From: an uncultured Alphaproteobacteria bacterium
GTDB lineage: Bacteria; Pseudomonadota; Alphaproteobacteria; HIMB59; GCA-002718135
Length of the DNA: 64,000 nucleotides
Assembly: GCA_902525035.1 (NCBI GenBank)
Contig: CABZFN010000004.1
Coordinates: forward strand, 78,576-142,575
Reading direction: 5' to 3'
Every line of letters starts with the position of its first letter. The first letter of the stretch is position 1. A program made the position numbers and the translations under genes. This document shows positions 43,801-53,826 of this stretch, in pieces. The notes below the pieces were generated by a model. The model had not been told where the DNA came from and made no database searches. It was given only the letters and a program-made list of their open reading frames with translations.

Positions 43801-45141
43801 CTATCTTCTTCCCTTTAGTTTAGTCTTTTTTAGCAATCCTTCATATTGATGCTGAAATAGATGTGATTGAACTTGAGTAATAAAATCTATCATTACTACT
43901 ACAACAATTAGTAGGGCAGTACCTCCAAGATAAAAGGGTATTGATGTTCTTGATAAGAGAAATTCAGGTAATAATGCAACAAATGTTAAATAAATTGTCC
44001 CAATTGTAGTTAATCTAACTAAAACAAACTCAATATATTTAGAAGTATTTTCACCAGGTCTTATACCAGGTATAAAGCCTCCATATTTTCTTAAATTTTC
44101 AGCTTGCTCATCTGGATTAAAAACTATTGATGTATAAAAAAATCCGAAAAAAATAATCATTGCTGCGTAAAGTGCTAGATATAACGGTTGACCTCTTCCC
44201 AAGTAACTTGAAATTAAAATAAATATATCACTAGAGGATCCAGCTCCAAATCCAGACATAGTGTTAGGCAAAAGAAGAATAGATGATGCAAAAATAACAG
44301 GTATAACTCCTGCAGTATTTATTTTTAAAGGTAGGTGAGAACTTTGGCCTCCATAAATCTTATTTCCAACTTGTCTTTTAGGATATTGAACAGGAAGTCT
44401 TCTTTGAGCTTTTTCAACAAAAACTATAAAAATTATTAAAAGTAGTATTAGGACTAAAATACCTAAAATGAAAGCTATACTTAATTCTCCAGTTCTTCCC
44501 AATTGTAGTGTGCTAACAAATGCACTTGGTAGATTAGCTATAATGCCTGCTGTAATAATTAAAGAAATACCGTTACCGACACCTCTTGATGATATTTGTT
44601 CACCGAGCCACATTAAAAAGATTGTTCCTCCAACTAATGTAATCACCGTTGTTAATCTAAAGAACAAACCTGGTTCAAATACAATATTTCCGTATGTTGT
44701 TTGCATTGACTCCAAGCCAATTGAAACACCATAGCCTTGGATTGCTGCAATTAGAACAGTCGCATATCTGGTATATTGAAGGAGTTGTCTTCTTCCTTTA
44801 GATCCTTGTTCTTTTAAGGATTTTAAAAAAGGTATAGCAGATTGCATTAAGGTCATTATAATTGAAGAAGATATATAAGGCATTACACCTAATGCAAAGA
44901 TACCCATTCTACCTAATGCTCCACCAGAAAAAGTATCAAAAATACCAAGAATTCCTGATGATTGTTGTTCAAAAAACTGCTGTAAGGCTATTGGATTTAT
45001 ACCAGGAATTGGTAAAAAAGTTCCTAGACGAAAGACAATCAACGCACCAAGAGTAAATAGAAGTCTTTGTCTTAGTTCTGTTGCCTTTCCTAAAGCACCA
45101 AAATTTAAGTTATTTGCTAATCTGTCTGCTGCTGTTGCCAT
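43801..45141 (-). CDS. secY: Protein translocase subunit SecY
   Basis: This is the pore of the Sec translocon. Its 446 residues form ten predicted helices, starting with LRQRLLFTLGALIVFRLGT and LPIPGINP. SSRGVGNGISLIITAGI and the cytoplasmic loop GFIPGIRPGENTSKYI are family hallmarks. It is packed between rplO (gap 0) and adk (gap 1). Confidence 0.98.
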   Translation of the reverse strand: MATAADRLANNLNFGALGKATELRQRLLFTLGALIVFRLGTFLPIPGINPIALQQFFEQQSSGILGIFDTFSGGALGRMGIFALGVMPYISSSIIMTLMQSAIPFLKSLKEQGSKGRRQLLQYTRYATVLIAAIQGYGVSIGLESMQTTYGNIVFEPGLFFRLTTVITLVGGTIFLMWLGEQISSRGVGNGISLIITAGIIANLPSAFVSTLQLGRTGELSIAFILGILVLILLLIIFIVFVEKAQRRLPVQYPKRQVGNKIYGGQSSHLPLKINTAGVIPVIFASSILLLPNTMSGFGAGSSSDIFILISSYLGRGQPLYLALYAAMIIFFGFFYTSIVFNPDEQAENLRKYGGFIPGIRPGENTSKYIEFVLVRLTTIGTIYLTFVALLPEFLLSRTSIPFYLGGTALLIVVVVMIDFITQVQSHLFQHQYEGLLKKTKLKGRR

Positions 45142-45600
45142 TTATTTTTTTAATAAATTAATTTTGCAACCCATTTCTTCTAAAGCATCAATTGCTTTCT
45201 TAGAAGCATAGGATATTTCTATATTAGCTTTAATTTCTAACTTACCCACGTTAAGTAACTTTAAGACTCCTTTTGATTTTTTAAAAATTTTTTTCTTAAA
45301 AAGATCATCTTCTTTTATTTCATCTGGGTTTAACTTATATTTTTTGATCAAGTTATTAATAGTATTAAAATTAATATTCTGAATATTTAATTTAGATGGA
45401 TTTTTGAATCCTCTTTTAGGCAATCTCCTGTAAATTGGCATTTGACCACCTTCAAAACCATTTATTGAAACACCGGATCTTGATTTCTGTCCTTTTACTC
45501 CACGTCCAGCTGTCTTTCCTAAACCTGATCCAGATCCTCTACCTTTTCTTTTATTTTTTTTTATTGAGGTTAAAGATGATTTTATTTCGTTAATTTTCAT
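45142..45600 (-). CDS. rplO: 50S ribosomal protein L15
   Basis: The 152 residues start with the glycine- and basic-rich region [20 protein letters not shown] typical of L15. It follows rpsE by only 2 nt, so the rpmD (L30) gene that normally lies between them is missing here. Confidence 0.97.
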   Translation of the reverse strand: MKINEIKSSLTSIKKNKRKGRGSGSGLGKTAGRGVKGQKSRSGVSINGFEGGQMPIYRRLPKRGFKNPSKLNIQNINFNTINNLIKKYKLNPDEIKEDDLFKKKIFKKSKGVLKLLNVGKLEIKANIEISYASKKAIDALEEMGCKINLLKK

Positions 45601-45602
45601 AT

Positions 45603-46112
45603 TTACTTATCTTTTACAGATTTAATTTCAGTTATTTTTTTTGATCTTTTAGAAGCAACTGATTTAGGTGATTCTGACATCTTAAAAGCATTAAGTGTTG
45701 CTTTTAACATATTGTGAGGATTAGAAGTACCAGTAGATTTTGCAACAACATCTTTAATGCCAAGAGATTCAAATAAGGCCCTCATTGGCCCACCTGCTAT
45801 AATTCCTGTTCCAGGTGCTGCACTTCTTAAGATCACTTTTCCAGCACCAAATCTACCGACTGTATCATGATGTATTGTTCTGTTTTCTTTCAAAGGCACT
45901 CTTATCATTCTACTTTTTGCATTTTCTGCTGCTTTCCTTACTGCTTCAGGAACTTCTTTTGCTTTTCCTGTGCCTATACCTACTCTACCTTTGTTATCAC
46001 CAACAATCATAATTGCAGCAAAACCAAACCTTCTTCCACCTTTTACAACTTTAGCAACTCTATTTATAGTAACTAAATGTTCAGCTAGATCAGTTTTTTC
46101 ATTATCAAACAT
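45603..46112 (-). CDS. rpsE: 30S ribosomal protein S5
   Basis: The 169 residues hold the double-stranded-RNA-binding S5 N-domain ([20 protein letters not shown]) and the C-domain ([20 protein letters not shown]), followed by a lysine-rich tail. The usual S5 accuracy-region residues look standard. Confidence 0.98.
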   Translation of the reverse strand: MFDNEKTDLAEHLVTINRVAKVVKGGRRFGFAAIMIVGDNKGRVGIGTGKAKEVPEAVRKAAENAKSRMIRVPLKENRTIHHDTVGRFGAGKVILRSAAPGTGIIAGGPMRALFESLGIKDVVAKSTGTSNPHNMLKATLNAFKMSESPKSVASKRSKKITEIKSVKDK

Positions 46113-46122
46113 ATGTGTACCT

Positions 46123-46455
46123 CTAAAAATTTAATCCCTCATTCCTTGCAGCCTCAGCAAGAACTTTTATTAAACCATGATATTTATACTTACCTCTATC
46201 AAAAGATACTTTATCAATACCTTTAGAAATAATTTTCTTAGCAATATCTTTGCCAATGAATTCTGCAACTTCTTTTCTAGGAAGATTTTTATCTTTTAAT
46301 ATTTTTTCCAATGAAGAAGAACTAGCTAAAGTTACTCCTTTTTTGTCATCTATTAATTGAGCATACATATGATTATTTGACCTAAAAATAGTTAATCTAT
46401 TTCTTGAAGAAACTTTTTTAACTTTAAATCTAATTCTTTCTTTTCTATTTTTCAT
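46123..46455 (-). CDS. rplR: 50S ribosomal protein L18
   Basis: At 110 residues it is a slightly short L18. [18 protein letters not shown] and the C-terminal [20 protein letters not shown] are typical. It binds 5S rRNA with L5. It follows rplF by 3 nt. Confidence 0.97.
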   Translation of the reverse strand: MKNRKERIRFKVKKVSSRNRLTIFRSNNHMYAQLIDDKKGVTLASSSSLEKILKDKNLPRKEVAEFIGKDIAKKIISKGIDKVSFDRGKYKYHGLIKVLAEAARNEGLNF

Positions 46456-46458
46456 AAT

Positions 46459-46989
46459 TTACTTCTTTTTTCCTTCTTTTCTAAATATGTATTCATCGGA
46501 ATATTTAATACCCTTACCTTTAAATGGTTCAGGTTTTCTATATGATCTTATTTTTGCAGCAGCTGCCCCTAATTTTTCTTTATTTATACTAGTAAGATTA
46601 ATAATATTTTGTTTTGTACACTCAATTTTGACATCTTTTGGAATATCAAATTGTATGTCATGACTAAAACCTAACTCAAGTTTAAGTTTAGAACCTGAAA
46701 CACTAGCTCTGTAACCAGTTCCATTTAATTCAAGTGTTTTAGTAAAACCCTTAGTAACACCATCTATTGTATTTGCAACAAGAGCTCTAGTGGTCCCCCA
46801 ATTAGGATCATTTATATTTTCTTTGTAGGGTAAAACTTTTACTTCGCCATCATTAATTTCAACTTTAAAATTTGTATTAACAAGTATTTCCATTTCACCT
46901 AACTTACCTTTAGCGGAAAACTTTCCGTTAACAAAGTTACATTGAACCTCATTTGTTATTTTAATTGGATTCTTAGCAATTCTAGACAC
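46459..46989 (-). CDS. rplF: 50S ribosomal protein L6
   Basis: The 176 residues contain both L6 repeats, with GTTRALVANTIDGVTKGFTK in the centre and the C-terminal signature PEPFKGKGIKYSDE. Its ATG overlaps the rpsH stop by 1 nt. Confidence 0.98.
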   Translation of the reverse strand: MSRIAKNPIKITNEVQCNFVNGKFSAKGKLGEMEILVNTNFKVEINDGEVKVLPYKENINDPNWGTTRALVANTIDGVTKGFTKTLELNGTGYRASVSGSKLKLELGFSHDIQFDIPKDVKIECTKQNIINLTSINKEKLGAAAAKIRSYRKPEPFKGKGIKYSDEYIFRKEGKKK

Positions 46990-47387
46990 TAAAATACCTC
47001 ACACAAAACTTCACCACCAACATTATTTTTTTTTGCTTGTTGATCGGACATGACTCCTTTTGGGGTTGAAAGAATTGAAATTCCTAATCCACCATAAGGT
47101 CTATTTAGTTCAGATATTTTAGAATATTTTCGAATACCCGGCTTAGATATTCTTTTAATTTTTTTAATTACAGGACTACCGTTATAATATTTCAAATCTA
47201 TTTTAATTGAACTTATACCTTTTCTTTCTTCTATATTTTTAAAATCTCTAATATAACCCTCATCTTTTAAAACACTTAAAACATTAATATTTAACTTTGA
47301 ATTTAAACATAATGTTGAGACTTTATTTGCTTGATGAGCATTTTTAATTCTTGCTAGCATATCTGAAAGTGAGTCATTAAAAGCCAT
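46989..47387 (-). CDS. rpsH: 30S ribosomal protein S8
   Basis: The 132 residues match S8: DSLSDMLARIKNAHQA at the N-terminus and GGLGISILSTPKGVMSDQQA near the C-terminus. A clear GGGGGAA-like ribosome site lies upstream. Confidence 0.98.
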   Translation of the reverse strand: MAFNDSLSDMLARIKNAHQANKVSTLCLNSKLNINVLSVLKDEGYIRDFKNIEERKGISSIKIDLKYYNGSPVIKKIKRISKPGIRKYSKISELNRPYGGLGISILSTPKGVMSDQQAKKNNVGGEVLCEVF

Positions 47388-47397
47388 ATTATTCCCC

Positions 47398-47703
47398 CTA
47401 CCAGCTAGACTTTACAACACCAGGTAAATTACCAGTCATTGAAAGCTCTCTAAGTTTTATTCTAGACAAACCAAATTTTCTGTAGTTCCCTCTTGGTCTG
47501 CCAGTTAATTCACATCTATTTCGATGTCTTATAGAAGAACCATTTCTAGGAAGATCGTTTAGTTTGTTTTGTAAAACTATTCTATCCTCTAAAGATATTT
47601 TTTTATCTTTGATCTTAGATTTAAGATTATTTCTTTTAAATTTATATTTTTCAATTAATTTTTGTCTAAACAAATTTTTTTGAATTGAACTTAATTTAGC
47701 CAT
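47398..47703 (-). CDS. rpsN: 30S ribosomal protein S14
   Basis: This is the long, zinc-free form of S14 (101 residues). The C-terminal [20 protein letters not shown] and [13 protein letters not shown] identify it, and the CxxC pairs of the zinc form are absent. Confidence 0.98.
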   Translation of the reverse strand: MAKLSSIQKNLFRQKLIEKYKFKRNNLKSKIKDKKISLEDRIVLQNKLNDLPRNGSSIRHRNRCELTGRPRGNYRKFGLSRIKLRELSMTGNLPGVVKSSW

Positions 47704-47710
47704 TTTCCTC

Positions 47711-48262
47711 CTAATTAATCTGATTATCTTTAAAGGGCATATTAAAACTTTTTAAAAGTTCGATCGCACCGTTATTGTTTTTTGCAGATGTACAAATTGT
47801 TATATCCAAGCCTCTAATCTTATCTACTTTATCAAAATTAATTTCTGGGAAAATGACATGTTCTTTAATTCCCATAGAAAAGTTTCCTTTTCCATCAAAA
47901 CTTTTAGAATTCAATCCTCTAAAATCTCTAATTCTAGGTATAGCAATGTTAATTAATCTATCTAAGAATTCGTACATTATTTTATTTCTTAATGTTACTT
48001 TTGCTCCAAGAGGCATACCCTCTCTTATTTTAAAACCAGAAATTGCTTTTTTTGACTTTGTTTTAACAGCCTTTTGTCCAGAAATTAAAGATAGATCTTC
48101 AACAGCCTTATCTATTAATTTTGAATCTTCTTTACCTTCTCCAACACCCATATTTAGAATAATTTTATTTATTTTTGGAACCTCAAAAATATTTTTCAAT
48201 TTCAGTCTTAACATTAAGTCTCTTTTGATTTCACTATTATATTCTTCTAAAAGTCTACTCAT
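47711..48262 (-). CDS. rplE: 50S ribosomal protein L5
   Basis: The 183 residues contain [27 protein letters not shown] sequence ([19 protein letters not shown]) and [18 protein letters not shown]. It binds 5S rRNA. The ATG directly follows the rplX stop (gap 0). Confidence 0.98.
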   Translation of the reverse strand: MSRLLEEYNSEIKRDLMLRLKLKNIFEVPKINKIILNMGVGEGKEDSKLIDKAVEDLSLISGQKAVKTKSKKAISGFKIREGMPLGAKVTLRNKIMYEFLDRLINIAIPRIRDFRGLNSKSFDGKGNFSMGIKEHVIFPEINFDKVDKIRGLDITICTSAKNNNGAIELLKSFNMPFKDNQIN

Positions 48263-48580
48263 TTAAACTTCCTTGCCAGTTAATTTATTAATTCTAGCTT
48301 TTTTGTTATTATTAATCTTATAACCAATTTTTGCTGCTTTTTTTAGGCTAGTATCATAGAAAGAAAGGTTAGAGATATGAAGTGGCATTTCCTTTTCAAT
48401 AATACCGCCAGGCTGGTTATTGTCAGGTTTTTGATTTTTTTTTACTTTATTTATTTCTGAAACAATAGCTTTCATTTCTTTCGGGATCATCTTAATTATT
48501 TTGCCTGTTTTACCTTTATCTTTACCAGCAAGTACAATCACCTCATCGCCTTTTTTTAATTTGAATTTATTGGTCGTCAT
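48263..48580 (-). CDS. rplX: 50S ribosomal protein L24
   Basis: The 105 residues start with a KOW motif ([19 protein letters not shown]). It overlaps rplN by 4 nt. L24 starts assembly of the large subunit. Confidence 0.98.
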   Translation of the reverse strand: MTTNKFKLKKGDEVIVLAGKDKGKTGKIIKMIPKEMKAIVSEINKVKKNQKPDNNQPGGIIEKEMPLHISNLSFYDTSLKKAAKIGYKINNNKKARINKLTGKEV

Positions 48581-48945
48581 AATACCTCTGGAGCAAGACT
48601 GATAATTTTCATAAATTTTTTATTTCTAAGTTCTCTTGTAACTGGACCAAAAATCCTAGTTGCAATTGGCTCTTCTTGTTTGTCAAGAAGTACTGCAGCG
48701 TTTTTATCAAATCTTATTGCACTGCCGTCATTTCTTTTAAAATCTTTTGAAGTTCTAACAATAACAGCCTTATAAACGTCACCCTTTTTTACTTTTGCTC
48801 TTGGAATAGCATCTTTAATTGATACAACAACTATATCTCCAATTGAGGCTGATCTTCTTTTAGACCCTCCTAAAACCTTAATACATTGTATTCTTCTAGC
48901 TCCAGAATTATCAGCTACGAAAAGATTTGATTGCATTTGTATCAT
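48577..48945 (-). CDS. rplN: 50S ribosomal protein L14
   Basis: The 122 residues start at ATG 48945 ([16 protein letters not shown]). The ATG overlaps the rpsQ stop (ATGA) and lies after TTGGAG. An upstream in-frame start at 48978 would add 11 residues foreign to L14 and is rejected. The C-terminus [12 protein letters not shown] is standard. Confidence 0.98.
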   Translation of the reverse strand: MIQMQSNLFVADNSGARRIQCIKVLGGSKRRSASIGDIVVVSIKDAIPRAKVKKGDVYKAVIVRTSKDFKRNDGSAIRFDKNAAVLLDKQEEPIATRIFGPVTRELRNKKFMKIISLAPEVL

Positions 48946-49187
48946 AAATTTTCTCCAAGATTTGAAACTACTCTCCATCTTTTTAATTTTGATATTGGTT
49001 TGGTTTCTATTATTGATACATTATCACCAACATTAAATTCATTATTTTCATCGTGTGCATGATATTTTTTTGATCTTCTAATAATTTTTTTATAAAGTTT
49101 GTGTTTTATTCTTCTAGTTACATTTACTACAATTGTTTTATTTGTATTAGAAGATATCACAACGCCAGATAAAATTCTTTTAGGCAT
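48942..49187 (-). CDS. rpsQ: 30S ribosomal protein S17
   Basis: This 81-residue OB-fold protein has [19 protein letters not shown] at the start and [20 protein letters not shown] near the end. It overlaps rpmC by 8 nt and rplN by 4 nt. Confidence 0.98.
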   Translation of the reverse strand: MPKRILSGVVISSNTNKTIVVNVTRRIKHKLYKKIIRRSKKYHAHDENNEFNVGDNVSIIETKPISKLKRWRVVSNLGENL

Positions 49188-49374
49188 TTTTATCTCCTTT
49201 TATTACAAATTGTTGAGTCTTTAATCTAGCAATTTGTTTTTTAATATTTTTAATTTCAGAGGTTTTTTCAAGTTGACCTGAGAATTTTTGAAAATTTAGA
49301 TTAAGAAGATTTTTTTTAAGAGATAGTATTTCCTCTTGAATTTTTAAATTATTGGATGATAATTTTTTACTCAT
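49180..49374 (-). CDS. rpmC: 50S ribosomal protein L29
   Basis: This short helical-hairpin protein has 64 residues. [20 protein letters not shown] and the C-terminal [11 protein letters not shown] fit L29. It is located between rplP and rpsQ with overlaps at both ends, as expected for the S10 operon. Confidence 0.96.
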   Translation of the reverse strand: MSKKLSSNNLKIQEEILSLKKNLLNLNFQKFSGQLEKTSEIKNIKKQIARLKTQQFVIKGDKNA

Positions 49375-49790
49375 TATATATTTCTCTCAACAAATTTGCA
49401 CTTAATTGGAAGTTTGGCAGCTGCTAAAGTCATAGCTTTTTTTGCATCATTTACATTAACTCCATCTACTTCAAACATAATTCTTCCTGGTTTTACTCTA
49501 CAAGCCCAATATTCAATTGAACCTTTACCTTTTCCCATTCTGACTTCTGCGGGTTTTTTTGATACTGGCACATCTGGAAATATCCTAATCCACATACGTC
49601 CTGCTCTTTTAAGATATCTAGTAATTGCTTTTCTAGCAGCTTCAATTTGCCTAGAAGTAACTCTTTCAGGTTCCATTGCTTTAAGACCAAAACTTCCATA
49701 ATTTAAAGAATAATTTCCTTTAGAAGTTCCATGAATTCTACCTTTAAATTGTTTTCTAAACTTGGTCTTTTTAGGGGATAACATATTCAT
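49374..49790 (-). CDS. rplP: 50S ribosomal protein L16
   Basis: The 138 residues contain [40 protein letters not shown] and [13 protein letters not shown]. Two starts are possible: ATG 49790, which overlaps the rpsC stop (TAATG), or the family-typical methionine two codons later at 49784. Confidence 0.98.
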   Translation of the reverse strand: MNMLSPKKTKFRKQFKGRIHGTSKGNYSLNYGSFGLKAMEPERVTSRQIEAARKAITRYLKRAGRMWIRIFPDVPVSKKPAEVRMGKGKGSIEYWACRVKPGRIMFEVDGVNVNDAKKAMTLAAAKLPIKCKFVERNI

Positions 49791-50467
49791 TATCTAACAC
49801 TTCCTTGATCGATCTGTTTTTTTTCACTTGCATATGGATCCTTTGATAAAATTTCGCCTTTATTTATCCAAACTTTTATCCCACATATTCCATAAGTTGT
49901 TTCTGCCTCTGCAGTAGAATAATCAATATCACCTCTAAGTGTATGCAAAGGTACACTACCTTCGTGATATTTTTCAGTTCTTGCTATTTCAGCTCCACCT
50001 AATCTTCCACTGCATACAACTTTCACACCTTTTGCTCCTAATCTCATTGCTGATTGAACAGCTTTTTTCATAGCTCTTCTAAATGAAATTCTTTTTTCGA
50101 GTTGAGATGCAATATTTTCTGCAACTAATTTTGCCTCTACTTCAGGTTTCCTAACTTCTTTAATATCCAAAAAAACTTCTAAGCTAGACATCTTAGCAAG
50201 GTCATTTTTTAATGTTTCGATATCTGCGCCTTTTTTTCCAATTATTATGCCTGGTCTTGAACTGAATATAGAAAGTCTTAATTTTTTAGCAGCTCTTTCT
50301 ATATTGATCTTAGAAATACTGGCATTTTTTAATTTTTTTTCAACATAACTTTTTATTTTTAGATCTTGATGTAATAACTTTGTATACTCATTTTTGGAAA
50401 ACCATCTTGATGACCATGTTTTATTAATACCAAGTCTTATTCCATATGGATTAACTTTTTGTCCCAT
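49790..50467 (-). CDS. rpsC: 30S ribosomal protein S3
   Basis: The 225 residues start with [13 protein letters not shown] and include a KH domain with [12 protein letters not shown]. The C-terminal domain has [19 protein letters not shown]. It shares a TAATG-type junction with rplV upstream. Confidence 0.98.
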   Translation of the reverse strand: MGQKVNPYGIRLGINKTWSSRWFSKNEYTKLLHQDLKIKSYVEKKLKNASISKINIERAAKKLRLSIFSSRPGIIIGKKGADIETLKNDLAKMSSLEVFLDIKEVRKPEVEAKLVAENIASQLEKRISFRRAMKKAVQSAMRLGAKGVKVVCSGRLGGAEIARTEKYHEGSVPLHTLRGDIDYSTAEAETTYGICGIKVWINKGEILSKDPYASEKKQIDQGSVR

Positions 50468-50835
50468 TATACTTTTTCCTTTTTCTGTTCTTGTCTCTCT
50501 TCAACTACAATTGTTAGTTTACTAAATGGTTTTATAATCGAGCCTGCTCTTCCTTTTGCACGTGGTCTCCATCTTTTCATTCTCAAGCTTTTCCCAACAT
50601 AAGCTTCTTTAATAAACAATTTATCTATATCTAATTGCTTATTATTTTCTGCATTTGCTATTGCTGCTTTTAATATTTTTAGAACAACATTAGAAATTCT
50701 TTTCTGTGAAAATTGCAATTGATTAATTGCAGAGCTGACTTTCATATTTATAATACTTTTTATTAAAAGAGATAATTTTAATGGGCTTATTCTAACCATA
50801 TTATCTTTTGCATATGCTGTTAAGTTTTGGTTCAT
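50467..50835 (-). CDS. rplV: 50S ribosomal protein L22
   Basis: The 122 residues include [15 protein letters not shown] and the tunnel-lining hairpin end [19 protein letters not shown]. It overlaps rpsS by 4 nt. No insertion that would suggest macrolide resistance is visible in the hairpin. Confidence 0.97.
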   Translation of the reverse strand: MNQNLTAYAKDNMVRISPLKLSLLIKSIINMKVSSAINQLQFSQKRISNVVLKILKAAIANAENNKQLDIDKLFIKEAYVGKSLRMKRWRPRAKGRAGSIIKPFSKLTIVVEERQEQKKEKV

Positions 50836-51113
50836 TTTTGCTCCGCTTTTTTATCTGCAGCAGTATGACCTTTAAATGTTCTTGTTGGTGAAAATTCTCC
50901 AAGTTTATGCCCTACCATCTGCTCATTAACAGTAACTGGAACAAATTTTTGACCATTGTATACACCAAAAGTTAAACCAACAAATTCAGGAAGGATAGTT
51001 GATCTTCTTGACCAAGTTTTTAAAACTTCTTTTCTTCCAGATTGTGATAATTTCTCAGCTTTTTTCATCAGCGTTATATCAACAAAAGGTCCTTTCCAAA
51101 TTGATCTAGTCAT
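50832..51113 (-). CDS. rpsS: 30S ribosomal protein S19
   Basis: The 93 residues start with [14 protein letters not shown] and contain the signature [20 protein letters not shown]. The overlap with rplB is 1 nt. Confidence 0.98.
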   Translation of the reverse strand: MTRSIWKGPFVDITLMKKAEKLSQSGRKEVLKTWSRRSTILPEFVGLTFGVYNGQKFVPVTVNEQMVGHKLGEFSPTRTFKGHTAADKKAEQK

Positions 51114-51934
51114 TATTTCTTTTTCCTTTTAATTATATAAATATCAGTTTTTTTATTATTTCTAGTTTTTTTACCTTTAGTAGCGACACCCCATGGAGTA
51201 ACTGGATTTCTTCCACCAGATGTTCTACCTTCTCCTCCACCATGTGGGTGATCTACGGGATTCATTACAACACCTCTTACTTTTGGTCTAAAACCAAGAT
51301 ATCTTTTTCTTCCAGCTTTACCAAGTTTGATATTTTTTTGATCAGCATTAGAAACCTCTCCAATAGTAGCTCTACAATTTTTATTAATGTGTCTTATTTC
51401 ACCAGAAATTAATTTTATTTGAACGAATGGTTGCTCTTTAGATACTATTTGAGCAGAAGCTCCTGCAGATCTGATCAATTGTGCTCCGGCACCAGGTTTA
51501 AGTTCAATGTTATGAATATTTGTGCCAACAGGTATGTTATTAATTGGTAAAGAATTACCACTTTTTATGGCAACATTATCACCTGAAATAATTTTCTCAC
51601 CAATTTGAATATTTTTTGGAGAAATTATATAATTAAGCTCACCATCATCATATTTAATTAGAGAAATAAAAGCAGTTCTATTTGGATCATACTCATTTCT
51701 AATTATTTCCGCAGAAATATCTAGTTTGGATCTTTTAAAATCTATCACTCTATATTTTCTTTTAACACCTCCACCCATTCTTCTAGATGTTATTCTACCT
51801 TGATTATTTCTTCCACCTGTAGATTTATATTTTTTTGTTAGAGCCTTATGAGGCTTCTCACTAGATAATTCTTTTTTTGAAACTAAGACGGTGCCTCTTA
51901 GGCCTGGAGTAGTTGGTTTAAATTTATTAAGCAT
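51113..51934 (-). CDS. rplB: 50S ribosomal protein L2
   Basis: The 273 residues contain [20 protein letters not shown] and the peptidyl-transferase region signature [19 protein letters not shown] with the conserved histidine. It is of normal length for a bacterial L2. Confidence 0.98.
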   Translation of the reverse strand: MLNKFKPTTPGLRGTVLVSKKELSSEKPHKALTKKYKSTGGRNNQGRITSRRMGGGVKRKYRVIDFKRSKLDISAEIIRNEYDPNRTAFISLIKYDDGELNYIISPKNIQIGEKIISGDNVAIKSGNSLPINNIPVGTNIHNIELKPGAGAQLIRSAGASAQIVSKEQPFVQIKLISGEIRHINKNCRATIGEVSNADQKNIKLGKAGRKRYLGFRPKVRGVVMNPVDHPHGGGEGRTSGGRNPVTPWGVATKGKKTRNNKKTDIYIIKRKKK

Positions 51935-52251
51935 TATTTAATCTCCAAAGATGAGTCAATAGTATTACCTTCTTCAAGAGTAACTATAGCTCTTTTTATA
52001 TCTTTTCTAAAACCAAATTGACCTTTAAAAGTCTTACCTTTTCCGCGAAGTATTGAAGTATTAACTTTATTAACTTTAACTTTAAAAATCATCTCAACAG
52101 CTTGTTTAATTTGAGGAGTATTAGATTTTGTTGATACAACAAAAGAATATTGATTAAATTGCTGAAGATTAGTAGATTTTTCAGTAGTTATTGGCTTTTT
52201 GATAATATCATATGCATTTTCTAAAGTTATTTTACTACTTATCTTTTTCAT
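51934..52251 (-). CDS. rplW: 50S ribosomal protein L23
   Basis: This 105-residue tunnel-exit protein docks trigger factor, SRP and the translocon. IIKKPITTEKSTNL and VKVNKVNTSILRGKGKTFKG are typical. It overlaps rplD by 4 nt and rplB by 1 nt. Confidence 0.97.
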   Translation of the reverse strand: MKKISSKITLENAYDIIKKPITTEKSTNLQQFNQYSFVVSTKSNTPQIKQAVEMIFKVKVNKVNTSILRGKGKTFKGQFGFRKDIKRAIVTLEEGNTIDSSLEIK

Positions 52252-52871
52252 GAAAGCCTCTTAGTAATTTCACTAATTGATTTTTCTTCTATAAATATTT
52301 TATCGTAAGTAATAAGATCTTTTACATTTATCCCCTTTTGATTCAATATTGATATTTTAGGAATATTTGATGATGCAAGTTTAAAATTTTTATTTACTCC
52401 ATTTTCAGAATGTATGAAAAGAGCAGAATCAAAAGTGAATTGTTTTAGATCAATATGTAATTCCTTAGTTTTGTGACTATTTATTTCGAATGTATCAATT
52501 ATTATCATTTTATCTTCATTCAATTTGATTGATAATGCAGATTTTAAGGCAAGTTTTTTTTCTTTTTTATTTAAATTAAAAGAGTAGTCTCTATTTACGG
52601 GACCCATTGAAACCGCACCTCCTCTAAAATTTGGAGGTTTGTTACTTCCCTGTCTAGCATTTCCAGTACCTTTTTGAGAAAATGGTTTTTTACTTCTCCC
52701 TGAGACTTCTGATCTTGATTTTGTTTTATGCGTTCCTTGTCTGGACTTTGCATTTTGATATCTTATGTATTGGTGTATTAAATCTGGAAGTTCTCTTATG
52801 CCAAAAATTTTAGAGTCTAAATCTATGTTTCCAACATTTTTATTTTTTAGATTTAAGATTGCTTTTTTCAT
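52248..52871 (-). CDS. rplD: 50S ribosomal protein L4
   Basis: The 207 residues have the tunnel loop with RQGTHKTKSRSEVSGRSKKP and KGTGNARQGSNKPPNFRGG. It can also bind S10 leader mRNA in E. coli, but no such leader is evident here because rpsJ touches fusA. Confidence 0.98.
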   Translation of the reverse strand: MKKAILNLKNKNVGNIDLDSKIFGIRELPDLIHQYIRYQNAKSRQGTHKTKSRSEVSGRSKKPFSQKGTGNARQGSNKPPNFRGGAVSMGPVNRDYSFNLNKKEKKLALKSALSIKLNEDKMIIIDTFEINSHKTKELHIDLKQFTFDSALFIHSENGVNKNFKLASSNIPKISILNQKGINVKDLITYDKIFIEEKSISEITKRLS

Positions 52872-53516
52872 TTAAGGCCTTTTAATTGAATCTTTTACAA
52901 AAATTGTTGAATTTTTTTTTCCAGGTACAGATCCTTTTACAATTAATAAGTTTTTGTTAATATCAATTTCAATAATCTTTAGATTTTGTTTAGTGACCAT
53001 TTTATTGCCCATTCTTCCGGCCATTTTCTTTCCTTTAAAAACTCTTCCTGGGTCCTGATTTTGACCAGTAGATCCATGAGAACGATGGGAAATAGATACT
53101 CCGTGGGAAGCTCTTAGACCACCAAAGTTGTGTCTCTTCATAACTCCTGCAAACCCTTTACCAATAGAAATACCACTTACATCTACAAATTGATCTACTT
53201 TAAAGTGATCTGCACTTAACTTTGTTCCAATTTCTAGTATGTTATCAGGGTCTACCCTAAATTCTTTTAATATTTTTTTTGGCTCAATTTTAATTGAAGA
53301 AAATAGTTGTCTTTGAGGTTTATTTATATTTGAAATGTCTTTATTGGTGTTAATTGAAGCAAGTTGAACTGCAGTATATCCGTCTTTATCATCTGTTTTT
53401 ATATTTGATACAACACATTCATCAACTTTTAATACAGTAACTTGAGTTGATGACCCATCTTTTTTAAAAAAGGAAGAATTGCCAAGTTTTGTTGCTATTA
53501 GACCAGATCTTAACAT
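52872..53516 (-). CDS. rplC: 50S ribosomal protein L3
   Basis: The 214 residues hold GKGFAGVMKRHNFGGLRASH and the loop SHRSHGSTGQNQDPGRVFKG that reaches the peptidyl-transferase centre, including the glutamine methylated by PrmB in other bacteria. It is 0-1 nt from both neighbours. Confidence 0.98.
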   Translation of the reverse strand: MLRSGLIATKLGNSSFFKKDGSSTQVTVLKVDECVVSNIKTDDKDGYTAVQLASINTNKDISNINKPQRQLFSSIKIEPKKILKEFRVDPDNILEIGTKLSADHFKVDQFVDVSGISIGKGFAGVMKRHNFGGLRASHGVSISHRSHGSTGQNQDPGRVFKGKKMAGRMGNKMVTKQNLKIIEIDINKNLLIVKGSVPGKKNSTIFVKDSIKRP

Positions 53517-53517
53517 T

Positions 53518-53826
53518 TTAAATTTTTATATCCACTTCAACACCTGCAGATAAATCAAGTTTCATAAGTGCATCAACTGTTTGTGGTGTTGGATCAATTA
53601 TATCCAAAAGACGGTTATGAGTGCGAATTTCTAGTTGATCCCTACTTTTTTTATCAACATGTGGAGATTTGTTAACTGTAAATCTTTCAAAACGAGTCGG
53701 TAATGGAATGGGGCCTTTTACTTTTGCCCCAGTTCTTTTTGCAGTATTAATAATATCTTGAGTGCTCGTATCTAGAAGAGTATTATCATAACCCCTGAGT
53801 CTTATTCTGATATTTTGATTTTCCAT
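53518..53826 (-). CDS. rpsJ: 30S ribosomal protein S10
   Basis: The 102 residues include [15 protein letters not shown] and [21 protein letters not shown]. Its ATG overlaps the fusA stop (TAATG), so no tuf gene and no S10 leader separate the str and S10 operons. Confidence 0.98.
   Translation of the reverse strand: MENQNIRIRLRGYDNTLLDTSTQDIINTAKRTGAKVKGPIPLPTRFERFTVNKSPHVDKKSRDQLEIRTHNRLLDIIDPTPQTVDALMKLDLSAGVEVDIKI

Noticed and set aside
47775..48266. 163-codon plus-strand frame opposite rplE
   Set aside because: It is a shadow of a conserved ribosomal gene. The same applies to the other frames opposite or within confirmed genes, such as 1074-1439, 29361-29732 and 32191-32499.
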